Positions 7,146-14,745 of a stretch of 24,360 bases of DNA are shown piece by piece. The notes beneath the pieces were generated by a model. The model saw nothing but the letters and a program-made list of their open reading frames with translations. It was not told the origin of the DNA and searched no databases. Location of the stretch: assembly GCA_947630885.1 (NCBI GenBank), contig CANRJI010000002.1:1-24360 (forward strand), given 5' to 3'. Position 1 is the stretch's first letter. Each line of letters begins with the position of its first letter. The translations under genes and the position numbers were made by a program. The stretch comes from an uncultured Bacilli bacterium. Lineage in GTDB: Bacteria; Bacillota_I; Bacilli_A; RF39; UBA660.

Positions 7146-8156
7146 ATGGGAGAAGTATATGCACTAGCAATTGAATCAAGTTGTGATGAAACAAGTATGA
7201 GTATTATCAAAAATGGCTGTGAAGAAATTGCAACCGTTGTTTTAAGTCAAATCGATATTCATAAAAATTATGGTGGTGTTGTTCCCGAGATTGCAAGTCG
7301 TAGTCATATTGAAAATATAACAATTGTCCTAGATGAATTACTTACAAAATCTAAAATAAAATTAGAAGATATAACCTTAATTGCTGTAACTTATGGTCCA
7401 GGTTTAATTGGAAGTCTTCTCATTGGTGTTCAAGCTGCGAAAACAATAGCTCTTGTAACAGGAAAACCACTCGTTCCAATTCATCATATTGCTGGCCATA
7501 TTTATGCTAACAACTTAGAAGAACGTTTACAGTTTCCTCTTATCGCCCTAGTTGTCAGTGGTGGTCACACCGAACTCATATATATGAAAGAAGATTATTC
7601 CTTCAAAAAAATTGGTGGAACTCTCGATGATGCCGTAGGAGAATGTTACGATAAAGTTGCCAAAACCATTGGTTTGCAATATCCTGGTGGTCCTCTTGTT
7701 GATAAACTTGCTCATACTGGTAAAGATACGTATGATTTACCATATCCTTTAGATGATAAAACCTATAATTTCAGTTTTAGCGGTATAAAATCTGCTGTCA
7801 TAAACTTAGTTCATAATGAAAATCAAAGAGGCCATACCATTAATAAAGAAGATTTATGTGCGACTTTCCAAAATCGAGTCGTTACCGTTATAACCAAAAA
7901 AACCATGCATGCTTTAAAAGAATATGGTGTCAAAAATCTTATTGTTGCCGGGGGCGTATCCGCAAATCAAGGCCTTCGTGAATCTCTTACCGAAGCATGC
8001 AAAGAAAATAATGTTCACTTATCATTCCCTCGCTTATCATATTGTACCGATAATGCTGCCATGATAGGTGCAGCGGCCTACTTTGCATACCAAAAAGGTA
8101 TTCGTGCAGATCTTACTTTAACAGCAGTTGCTACCGATACCATTTATAACGATTAA
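7146..8156 (+). CDS. tsaD: tRNA N6-adenosine threonylcarbamoyltransferase TsaD
   Basis: TsaD is the catalytic subunit that moves the threonylcarbamoyl group from threonylcarbamoyl-AMP to A37 of tRNA. The 336-residue product, full length for the family, shows AIESSCDETS near the N terminus, the metal-binding HIAGH (H114 and H118), VSGGHTEL, GGTLDDAVGECYDKVAK, GGVSANQGLR and CTDNAAMIG with the third metal ligand D302. The ribosome site AGGTGATG lies just before ATG 7146, immediately after the rimI stop. It is the last gene of the t6A operon and is followed by an intrinsic terminator. Confidence 0.97.
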   Translation: MGEVYALAIESSCDETSMSIIKNGCEEIATVVLSQIDIHKNYGGVVPEIASRSHIENITIVLDELLTKSKIKLEDITLIAVTYGPGLIGSLLIGVQAAKTIALVTGKPLVPIHHIAGHIYANNLEERLQFPLIALVVSGGHTELIYMKEDYSFKKIGGTLDDAVGECYDKVAKTIGLQYPGGPLVDKLAHTGKDTYDLPYPLDDKTYNFSFSGIKSAVINLVHNENQRGHTINKEDLCATFQNRVVTVITKKTMHALKEYGVKNLIVAGGVSANQGLRESLTEACKENNVHLSFPRLSYCTDNAAMIGAAAYFAYQKGIRADLTLTAVATDTIYND

Positions 8157-8181
8157 ATTACTATTTATCATAGAATTTTTT

Positions 8182-8209
8182 GAGAAATAAAAGTTTCTCT
8201 TTTTCTTTT
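8182..8209 (+). terminator. Intrinsic terminator after tsaD
   Basis: GAGAAA (8182-8187) pairs with TTTCTC (8194-8199) around TAAAAG, followed by a T-rich run. Confidence 0.75.
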
Positions 8210-8223
8210 GGACTATCTTTATT

Positions 8224-8251
8224 ACAACAAAATAAATTTCCTCATAAAATA
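8224..8251 (+). promoter_or_regulatory. Sigma-K-like promoter candidate before the holin gene
   Basis: AC at 8224-8225 is followed after exactly 17 bases by CATAAAATA at 8243-8251. This fits the known sigma-K pattern AC-N17-CATANNNTA. A transcript starting about 7 bases later would include the AGAGGTGAT ribosome site. The DNA is A/T-rich, so a chance match is possible; TAAAAT inside it could also serve as a poor sigma-A -10. Confidence 0.35.
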
Positions 8252-8279
8252 AAGTGATTATGAATAAAGAGGTGATAAA

Positions 8280-8555
8280 ATGCAATTCATAACTAGCAAT
8301 TCTGAAGTTATTGTCATGATGGTAACCATGTTTGTAACTTGGATTTTAGGCTTTCTAGCTAAAAAGAGCCCATATATCAATAACAATCTTATCATTATTC
8401 AAAACATTGTTGTTGGCATTATCGTATCAATTATTTATTACATTATTACTAAAAATTTCAATTTAGCTATTACCCTAAGTGGCATTTTTGCCGAAACCGG
8501 ATATAATCTTATTCATAATATAGAAAAATTATTAAAGGAGGGTAAAGATGGTTAA
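8280..8555 (+). CDS. Phage-type holin
   Basis: The 91-residue product has hydrophobic helices at about 8-26 and 37-57, with a third weaker one at 61-76, and a short charged tail (EKLLKEGKDG). The pattern FLAKKSPYINNNLIIIQN.VVGIIVSIIYYIIT.NFNLAITLSGIFAETGYN is that of small Firmicute phage holins, which form pores that let endolysin reach the wall. AGAGGTGAT precedes ATG 8280 at the normal distance. It overlaps the amidase gene by 8 bases, a classical holin-endolysin arrangement, but no other phage genes are nearby. The holin call rests on size, topology and neighbour. Confidence 0.75.
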   Translation: MQFITSNSEVIVMMVTMFVTWILGFLAKKSPYINNNLIIIQNIVVGIIVSIIYYIITKNFNLAITLSGIFAETGYNLIHNIEKLLKEGKDG

Positions 8556-9507
8556 CATTGTCAAAAAGATAGTACCAGAAGATCGCTATTACCTAAAATG
8601 CCCGTTTTCTATGACGCCAACTCGTATTGTTGTTCATAATACCGCGAACGATGCCACTGCTCGAAACGAAATAAGTTATATGACCACCAACGACCAAGAG
8701 ACATCTTTCCACTATGCTGTTGATGACCAAGAAATCGTTCAAGGAATACCTGAAAATCGAAATGCATGGCATGCTGGCGATGGAAACGGTAAAGGAAATA
8801 GAGAAGGAATTGGTATTGAAATTTGTTACTCAAAATCAGGTGGAGAAAGATTTACTAAAGCCGAAGAAAATGCTGCCGACTTAATTACCGATATCTTAAA
8901 TAGATATAATTGGGACATCGATAAAGTAACTAAACACCAGGATTACAGCGGTAAATATTGTCCACATCGTACTTTAGATTTAGGTTGGGATCGCTTTCTT
9001 AATATGATAAAAGAAAGACTATCGCAAACACGTGAAAGACCATTCATAATTGGTGAAATAATTTATAATACGGAAGACTTGTATTTACATGAGACTGCTG
9101 GCTACGGTGGTAAAGAAGGATTCCTTGCCAAAAACACTAGATCGATTGTCAAAAAGTATCATTATAATAAAGGATTATATATGGCTCTAGGAGATGAAAA
9201 TAATTACTATGATACCGCTTGGACTGATGAATATAATAAGTTTACAACGGAAGCTCCTGTTGTAGAAGAGCCTCCTCTTCCTGAAAACCCAAAAGAAGAT
9301 AATCAAGATATTCCAGCGCCAGAAACTCCTGATAACAGTAATAATGATAAAGATGATAGTGAAACACTTCCGGATAAAAGCCCATCTGAAGAAAATCTGA
9401 GTGATAATAATTTGCCAGAAGACAAACCAGAAAGAGAAAATCCATTGCTATGGTTATTAGATAAAATAATAAAATTCATAATAAAAATCTTCACGGGAAA
9501 GAAATAA
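8548..9507 (+). CDS. N-acetylmuramoyl-L-alanine amidase (Amidase_2/PGRP), endolysin-like with C-terminal hydrophobic tail
   Basis: Residues about 20-155 form a PGRP-type amidase domain. Zinc ligands are read as H30 (VVHNTAND), H130 (TKHQDYSGKYC) and C138 (KYCPHR), the same spacing as in PlyL/XlyA endolysins. FHYAVDD and NAWHAGDGNGKGNREGIGIEIC are also typical. A second region at about 165-235 (YLHETAGYGGKEGF..KKYHYNKGLYMAL) may be a wall-binding module that I do not recognise. Residues about 238-295 are a Pro/Glu/Asp-rich linker, and the protein ends in a hydrophobic, probably amphipathic helix (LLWLLDKIIKFIIKIF) plus GKK. There is no signal peptide, as expected for a holin-dependent endolysin. 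AAGGAGGG lies 5 bases before ATG 8548, which overlaps the holin gene. A terminator follows at once. Confidence 0.88.
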   Translation: MVNIVKKIVPEDRYYLKCPFSMTPTRIVVHNTANDATARNEISYMTTNDQETSFHYAVDDQEIVQGIPENRNAWHAGDGNGKGNREGIGIEICYSKSGGERFTKAEENAADLITDILNRYNWDIDKVTKHQDYSGKYCPHRTLDLGWDRFLNMIKERLSQTRERPFIIGEIIYNTEDLYLHETAGYGGKEGFLAKNTRSIVKKYHYNKGLYMALGDENNYYDTAWTDEYNKFTTEAPVVEEPPLPENPKEDNQDIPAPETPDNSNNDKDDSETLPDKSPSEENLSDNNLPEDKPERENPLLWLLDKIIKFIIKIFTGKK

Positions 9508-9523
9508 ATTCTTTCTCTTTTTT
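9495..9523 (+). terminator. Intrinsic terminator after the endolysin gene
   Basis: GGGAAAGAA (9495-9503) pairs with TTCTTTCTC (9509-9517) with one G-U pair and the loop ATAAA, followed by a T-run. The gene's stop codon overlaps the loop. Confidence 0.85.
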
Positions 9524-9547
9524 TCATGTAAATAACTAGTCTCTTAC

Positions 9548-9576
9548 TTTACTTCTATTAGCAATAATGATAAAAT
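9548..9576 (+). promoter_or_regulatory. Candidate sigma-A promoter of the HExxH protein / pcrA unit
   Basis: TTTACT (9548-9553) and TAAAAT (9571-9576) are 17 bases apart and the -10 is extended by TGa. Confidence 0.5.
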
Positions 9577-9635
9577 TAAGTATGTAAAAAAATATCTGCT
9601 TAAAAGCAAAAATATATAGTAAGTAGGAAGAATAT

Positions 9636-10823
9636 ATGGAAGAAAAAATTACCAAATTATGTAAAGAAATATTAAATAACAATCATTGCCCCAACTGTGC
9701 TGGTACTTATGAAGGCTCATCTTGTCGCTTCTGCGGACACGAAAGTGAAATATTAAAAAATCTTGAAAATGAATTAATAAGTTGCTTATCAGACGGCTTA
9801 ATAATAAACGAAAATATTTTAAAAAGTTTATATAGCATCCGCACTTTAAAGATTTCCAAAGTAACAGAAATTCTTTCTCAGTATCATTTCACGGAAGTAT
9901 TAGAAAGTAAATATCAAGAAATAGCAAGTAAATGCTCTAAGGAAGTTTTAAGTAGTGGTGAGTGTAGTGACCTTCTCTATTTACTTGAAAGTGGCTATAT
10001 CAAAGAAGAAGATAAAAAAAACTTTATTGATGTTTTAATGAAACATATGCTAAGCGATAAACTAAATGTAAGTATGGAAGAAAAGTTATCACTTATTCAA
10101 AATTTTGCCGAAATAATTCTCAAAGGCAAGGTTAAACATCCAAAAGTTTCATTTCAAAAATTAAGTGACGATACATTGGGAAATTCCTTATATTATATCA
10201 TCAATCTTGATCTTCCTTCTATCGTCGATAGTCTTAATCAAAAAAACTATTTCGATATTTTAGAAACAGTTTTCCATGAATGCACGCACACTTACCAAGA
10301 TTATATTATCTCTGAAGGCAAAGAAGCAAGTTATCTTTCTTTTTTACAATCTCAAGAAAATGCTATTAGATTTACCTTGCCAGGTTATTACGATGCTAAT
10401 TACGAAAGCTATTCGAAAGAAGTTGAGGCAAGATGTTCTAGTTATCTATTGAGTGCGGGTTATTTAAGTAAGTTAGGGCTTGGTCTAAAAAAAGAAAGCT
10501 CTAAACATCTCGAATCATTAATTGAAAGAGAACAGTCTCTTCTTCAAAATGAAACACGAACTGTTGATGGAAAGCCAAAGGAAGTTACCGAAATATTTGA
10601 AACTTATGTTCAAAATCCTCTCTTTTTATCAAGATTTCCTCTTTTAAAAATTGCCTATCGAATAGAGAATGGAAAAATAGTCAGAAAAAGTCTTAGTGAA
10701 TTAAAGCAAGACTATGAAAATTATCAGATGGGAAATAGTAGTTTAAGAGGAAACCAAGATGAAATAGAATATCTTTATAATCGCCTTTTTGAGAAATCCC
10801 AAAAACATAACGAAAGAAGATGA
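9636..10823 (+). CDS. Zinc-ribbon protein with HExxH motif; putative metallopeptidase, family not recognised
   Basis: The 395-residue product starts with a probable zinc ribbon, CPNC at 18-21 and CRFC at 30-33 followed by GHE. The middle part (about 40-190) is helical and featureless. At 214-218 the sequence VFHECTHTYQDY gives HECTH, an HExxH metallopeptidase motif, and about 45 residues later SKEVEARCSSY (E262/E264) could supply the third zinc ligand of a gluzincin. No signal peptide or membrane segment is seen, so the protein is probably cytoplasmic. AGGAAG precedes ATG 9636 at a normal distance. Its TGA lies 5 bases before the preferred pcrA start and overlaps an alternative ATG, so both genes are in one unit. 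I cannot name the family; proteolytic activity is inferred only from the motif. Confidence 0.7.
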   Translation: MEEKITKLCKEILNNNHCPNCAGTYEGSSCRFCGHESEILKNLENELISCLSDGLIINENILKSLYSIRTLKISKVTEILSQYHFTEVLESKYQEIASKCSKEVLSSGECSDLLYLLESGYIKEEDKKNFIDVLMKHMLSDKLNVSMEEKLSLIQNFAEIILKGKVKHPKVSFQKLSDDTLGNSLYYIINLDLPSIVDSLNQKNYFDILETVFHECTHTYQDYIISEGKEASYLSFLQSQENAIRFTLPGYYDANYESYSKEVEARCSSYLLSAGYLSKLGLGLKKESSKHLESLIEREQSLLQNETRTVDGKPKEVTEIFETYVQNPLFLSRFPLLKIAYRIENGKIVRKSLSELKQDYENYQMGNSSLRGNQDEIEYLYNRLFEKSQKHNERR

Positions 10824-10828
10824 TAACA

Positions 10829-12910
10829 ATGAATACCCAAATATTAAATGACAAACAATTAGAAGCCGTTAACCATATTGATGGACCACTCCTTGTCCTT
10901 GCAGGAGCGGGTTCTGGAAAAACCAAAGTATTAACTAATCGAATTGCTAATTTAATTCAAAATGGAGTAAGTCCATATAATATTTTAGCCATAACATTTA
11001 CTAATAAAGCCGCGAAAGAAATGCAAGATCGAGTAGTCAGTTTAATTGGAAGAGATGCCTATAATATTCAAATATCGACTTTCCATTCCTTTGGACTAAA
11101 AATTCTTAAAGAAAATTATAGCCTTTTAGGCTATGAAAGAAACTTTACCATTATTGATAGTGACGATCAATTAATTATCATCAAAAAGATAATGAAAGAC
11201 TTAAACATGGCCAAAGAACACTATACTCCAAGAGAACTTCGAAATAAAATAAGTTCTGCTAAAAATGAAATGATGAGTATCGATGCCTTTGCTAAAGTCG
11301 AATTTGACCATAAAGTAGTGGAAGTATATAAAAATTATTTAAACAAATTAAAAAATGGTAATTCCCTTGATTTTGATGATCTTCTCGTTTTACCAATAAG
11401 ACTATTTAAAAATTATCCATCAATATTAGAAGAATATCAAGATAAATATAAGTATATCTTAATAGATGAGTATCAAGATACCAACGAAGCTCAGTACGTT
11501 TTAAGTAAGATGCTTGCGGCCAAGTACCGTAACATTTTTGTTGTCGGTGATAATGACCAAGCCATATATGCTTTTCGAGGAGCCAATTACAAGAATATTT
11601 TAAATTTTGAAAAAGATTATCCCGAAGCAAAAACCATATTACTCGAAGAAAATTATCGTTCGACTAAGACCATTTTAAATGCCGCTAATAGTGTTATTAA
11701 AAATAATCGTGAACGTAAAGATAAGAATTTGTGGAGTAATAATGAAGAGGGCGAAAAAATCAAATATCGTATCGTAGCCAATGAAAAAGAAGAAGCATCT
11801 TTTGTGGCTAATGAAATAAAAGACCTCATATCTAATGGTGTCCATGAAGAAGATATTGCTATTCTTTATCGTACTAATGCCCAGTCTCGTGTTATCGAAG
11901 AAGAAATGCTCAAGAAAAACATCAAATATCGTGTTGTTGGAAGCTTCTACTTTTACAATCGTAAAGAGATAAAAGACCTTCTATGTTATTTACGATTAAT
12001 TAATAACCCTAAAGATGACGTCAGTCTTTTAAGAGCCATCAATACCCCAAAACGTGGTATAGGAGAAAAGACCATCGATAATCTTACTAGTAAAGCTGCC
12101 GAAAATAGTACTTCCATATATGAAGCTATCGCTAGCGGTAAAGAATTAACTTTCAAAAATTTACTTGAAGAATTAACTGAAGATAGTAAAACCTTATCGT
12201 TGACCGAATTAATAGATGATATTTTAGAAAAAAGTGGTATGAAAAAAGAACTAACTTCCTCTAAATTACTTGAAGATGAAATAAGACTCGAAAACCTAAA
12301 CGAATTCAAATCAATTACCAAAAGTTATGAGGAAGAGTATGGATCTGCTACCCTTGAAGATTTTCTTGATGAAATATCTCTTGTTAGTGATATGACCGAA
12401 CATCAAGATAGTTCCAATCGTGTCAGTCTCATGACTGTTCATTCCGTTAAAGGCCTAGAATTTGATTATGTTTTTATCGTCGGCATGGAAGAAGAAATCT
12501 TTCCTCATTATAATGCTATTAATGATGGAAGTCATTCGGCCATTGAAGAAGAACGTCGTCTCTGCTACGTTGCCATTACGAGAGCTAAAAAGAAACTTTA
12601 TATGACGTCCGCTCGAAGTCGTATGCTTTTTGGTAATACCAGTATTAATAAACCTAGTCGTTTTATTGACGAAATTGACCGTCAATACCTTGATACCGAT
12701 GAGAGAACCATCGTCAAAAAAGTCGTATCTCAAGTTAAGACTGCTATTGATAAAAATGCATCTTATGAAGTCGGCGAAAGAATTAGCCATATCGACTTTG
12801 GTGAAGGAATTATTGTCAGCGTTGATAAGTCTATTTTAACTGTTGCCTTTCCTCATCCAATTGGTATCAAGAAACTAATGAAGGGTCACTCAAGTATTAC
12901 TAAATTATAA
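10829..12910 (+). CDS. pcrA: ATP-dependent DNA helicase PcrA/UvrD
   Basis: PcrA is the essential 3'-5' superfamily 1A helicase of Gram-positives, used in nucleotide excision repair, rolling-circle plasmid replication and removal of RecA or RNA polymerase. The order of motifs is complete: GAGSGKT (K31), ITFTNKAAKEM, FDDLLVLP, DEYQDTN, VGDNDQAIYAFRGA, LEENYRST, LMTVHSVKGLEFDYVFIVGMEEEIFPH and CYVAITRAKKKLYM. The C-terminal Tudor-like domain that contacts RNA polymerase is present (YEVGERISHIDFGEG..VAFPHPIG). Length is 693 residues against about 724 in Bacillus. ATG 10829 is preferred because AAAGAAG is about 9 bases upstream; an ATG at 10820, overlapping the previous stop, would have that site directly abutting it. 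ATG 10820 remains possible. Confidence 0.95.
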   Translation: MNTQILNDKQLEAVNHIDGPLLVLAGAGSGKTKVLTNRIANLIQNGVSPYNILAITFTNKAAKEMQDRVVSLIGRDAYNIQISTFHSFGLKILKENYSLLGYERNFTIIDSDDQLIIIKKIMKDLNMAKEHYTPRELRNKISSAKNEMMSIDAFAKVEFDHKVVEVYKNYLNKLKNGNSLDFDDLLVLPIRLFKNYPSILEEYQDKYKYILIDEYQDTNEAQYVLSKMLAAKYRNIFVVGDNDQAIYAFRGANYKNILNFEKDYPEAKTILLEENYRSTKTILNAANSVIKNNRERKDKNLWSNNEEGEKIKYRIVANEKEEASFVANEIKDLISNGVHEEDIAILYRTNAQSRVIEEEMLKKNIKYRVVGSFYFYNRKEIKDLLCYLRLINNPKDDVSLLRAINTPKRGIGEKTIDNLTSKAAENSTSIYEAIASGKELTFKNLLEELTEDSKTLSLTELIDDILEKSGMKKELTSSKLLEDEIRLENLNEFKSITKSYEEEYGSATLEDFLDEISLVSDMTEHQDSSNRVSLMTVHSVKGLEFDYVFIVGMEEEIFPHYNAINDGSHSAIEEERRLCYVAITRAKKKLYMTSARSRMLFGNTSINKPSRFIDEIDRQYLDTDERTIVKKVVSQVKTAIDKNASYEVGERISHIDFGEGIIVSVDKSILTVAFPHPIGIKKLMKGHSSITKL

Positions 12911-12983
12911 TAGTATCTTTCTTTAACAGGCAAAAACCGTATCTAACCTTAAAAAAATGAATACAATATACTGGAGGCCAGAT

Positions 12984-13538
12984 ATGGATTATAATATTTT
13001 AGTAAATAAGGATAATCCCTTACCTAGAGCACATATTCCAAATAATTTAGTAGATGCTACAAGTAAATATAAAGATAACATTCTAATCGATCAAAAAGCC
13101 AAAGAAGCTTTTGATAAATTAAAAGAAGAAGCTACTAAAAACGGCTATCAAATCGATATCGAAAGTGGCTATCGTGATTATGATTATCAAGAAAAAATAT
13201 ATAATAGATTACTTGAAGAGAAAGGCTTTACTTATGCTGTAACTAGAATTGCCGAGCCAGGAAAATCAGAGCATCAAACTGGACTTGCAATCGACTTTTG
13301 CGTTTATCGCGATGATAAATGTTATATCGAAAACGATATCAAAGATTTAGAAGAAACATTATGGGTCCATCAGAATGCTCATAAGTATGGCTTTATCTTA
13401 AGATATCCCGAAGGAAAAGAAGACATAACAAAGTATGACTATGAGCCTTGGCACGTCAGATACGTAGGAAGTTTAGCCGAATATCTTCACACTAATAATT
13501 TAACTCTCGAAGAATATTATGATAAAAAAATAAATTAA
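12984..13538 (+). CDS. VanY-type D-alanyl-D-alanine (or L,D/D,D) carboxypeptidase without signal peptide
   Basis: This is a small zinc peptidase of the M15B/VanY family that trims the terminal D-alanine of peptidoglycan stem peptides. SGYRDYDYQEKIY is the substrate-side motif, H97 and D104 in SEHQTGLAIDF and H157 in EPWHVRYVG are the zinc ligands. The 184-residue product begins MDYNILVNKDNPLP, so it lacks the signal peptide or lipobox normal for chromosomal VanY/DacB-type enzymes. ATG 12984 is chosen because GGAGG lies 6 bases upstream; an in-frame ATG at 12957 lies before the GGAGG and has no site of its own. The gene follows pcrA without a visible terminator and ends in a strong one. Without export it resembles endolysin-type VanY domains or cytoplasmic VanX-like peptidases. 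Confidence 0.88.
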   Translation: MDYNILVNKDNPLPRAHIPNNLVDATSKYKDNILIDQKAKEAFDKLKEEATKNGYQIDIESGYRDYDYQEKIYNRLLEEKGFTYAVTRIAEPGKSEHQTGLAIDFCVYRDDKCYIENDIKDLEETLWVHQNAHKYGFILRYPEGKEDITKYDYEPWHVRYVGSLAEYLHTNNLTLEEYYDKKIN

Positions 13539-13557
13539 AATATAATATTTATATTAT

Positions 13558-13594
13558 AAAAAAGAATTACCCAATAAATAGGTAGTTCTTTTTT
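13558..13594 (+). terminator. Strong intrinsic terminator after the VanY-type gene
   Basis: A 14-bp stem with one G-U pair joins 13558-13571 and 13581-13594 around a 9-base loop, ending in TTTTTT. The A-run on the left means it may also work on the reverse strand. Confidence 0.85.
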
Positions 13595-13667
13595 CCATTA
13601 AACAAGCAATAAAAGTGTCAATTAGTCAAAAAAATATTCAAATTATTCTACGGAAATGCGAATAATG

Positions 13668-13696
13668 TTTTAATAAATAGCCTTTTTTGATATAAT
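13668..13696 (+). promoter_or_regulatory. Promoter of the rlmN operon
   Basis: TGATATAAT at 13688-13696 is a good extended -10. The -35 (TTTTAA at 13668-13673, 17-base spacing) is poor. Confidence 0.6.
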
Positions 13697-13719
13697 ATAA
13701 ATAGAGTTGGAAGTGAAAT

Positions 13720-14733
13720 ATGAGAAACATTTACGATTTAACCATTAAAGAATTAGAAGAGTATCTTCTTTCAATTGGTGAAAAATCTTTTCGTAGTACT
13801 CAAATATATGAAGGCTTATACAAAAAAAGATTATCTACTTTTGATGATATGACTAATATTAGTAAAGACCTTCGTAAACGCTTATCTGAAGATTTTTCTT
13901 TTTACAAAATAAAATTGTTAGTAAAACAAGAAGGAGATAACGTTAATAAATACTTATTCGAATTAGAAGACGGAAATAAAATCGAATCTGTTCTTATGTT
14001 TCATGATTATGGTACTAGTATTTGTGTATCATCACAAGTTGGTTGCAATATGACTTGTGCCTTTTGTGAAAGCGGTCGTCTAAAAAAAGTCCGTAACCTT
14101 TTAGCTTATGAAATAGTAGAGCAAATTCTAATTATCGAAGAAGATATCCAAAAAAGAATTACTCATGTTGTCGTTATGGGTATTGGTGAACCATTTGATA
14201 ATTACGATAATGTTATGCGTTTTATCAAAATTATCAACTGTGGTAAAGGAATTGATATTGGTTCTCGTCATATAACCATTTCGACCTGTGGTATTATTCC
14301 TGGTATCAAAAAGTTTATGAATGAGGAAGGACAAGTCAATTTAGCTATCAGTCTCCATGCTCCAAATGATGAATTGCGTAGTAAACTGATGCCTGTCAAC
14401 CGAGCCTATCATCTAGATGAACTTATGGAAACAATCAAAGAATACATAAGCAAAAAAAATAGGCGAGTAACTTTTGAATACATTATGCTTGAAGGAATCA
14501 ACGATTCCGAAAAAGAAGCAAAAGAGTTAGTTAAACTTTTAAAAGGAATTAATTGTTATGTCAATTTAATACCATATAACGAAACCGAAAATATTGGGTT
14601 CAAACGTACAAAAGAGTGGAAAATTTTAAAGTTTTATGATATACTAAAATCGAATAAAATAAATACAACGATTAGAAAAGAGTTTGGCGGAGCAGTCGAT
14701 GCTGCCTGTGGCCAACTTAGAGCAAATAATTAA
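13720..14733 (+). CDS. rlmN: 23S rRNA (adenine2503-C2)-methyltransferase RlmN
   Basis: RlmN is a radical SAM enzyme that methylates A2503 of 23S rRNA and A37 of some tRNAs. The 337-residue product holds the iron-sulfur triad C109-x3-C113-x2-C116 (CNMTCAFC), the GEPFDNYDN motif, ISTCGIIPGI, AISLHAPNDELR and the catalytic C-terminal C330 in AACGQLR. GGAAGTG lies just before ATG 13720. It is the first gene of an operon with the PP2C phosphatase, PASTA kinase, rsgA and rpe, an order close to that of Bacillus subtilis. Sequence features favour RlmN over the antibiotic-resistance paralogue Cfr, mainly by context. Confidence 0.95.
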   Translation: MRNIYDLTIKELEEYLLSIGEKSFRSTQIYEGLYKKRLSTFDDMTNISKDLRKRLSEDFSFYKIKLLVKQEGDNVNKYLFELEDGNKIESVLMFHDYGTSICVSSQVGCNMTCAFCESGRLKKVRNLLAYEIVEQILIIEEDIQKRITHVVVMGIGEPFDNYDNVMRFIKIINCGKGIDIGSRHITISTCGIIPGIKKFMNEEGQVNLAISLHAPNDELRSKLMPVNRAYHLDELMETIKEYISKKNRRVTFEYIMLEGINDSEKEAKELVKLLKGINCYVNLIPYNETENIGFKRTKEWKILKFYDILKSNKINTTIRKEFGGAVDAACGQLRANN

Positions 14734-14745
14734 GGAAGTGAATAT

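Noticed and set aside
9242..9527. Reverse-strand ORFs opposite the endolysin linker
   Set aside because: They are shadows of the Pro/Glu/Asp-rich codons on the forward strand and have no ribosome sites.
11986..12790. Two 111-codon reverse-strand ORFs inside pcrA
   Set aside because: They lie wholly within a well-conserved helicase gene, lack ribosome sites and have serine/isoleucine-rich shadow composition.
8280..13538. A full prophage spanning the holin, endolysin and VanY-type genes
   Set aside because: No integrase, terminase, capsid, portal or tail gene is present and PcrA is a housekeeping gene; only an isolated lysis cassette is supported.
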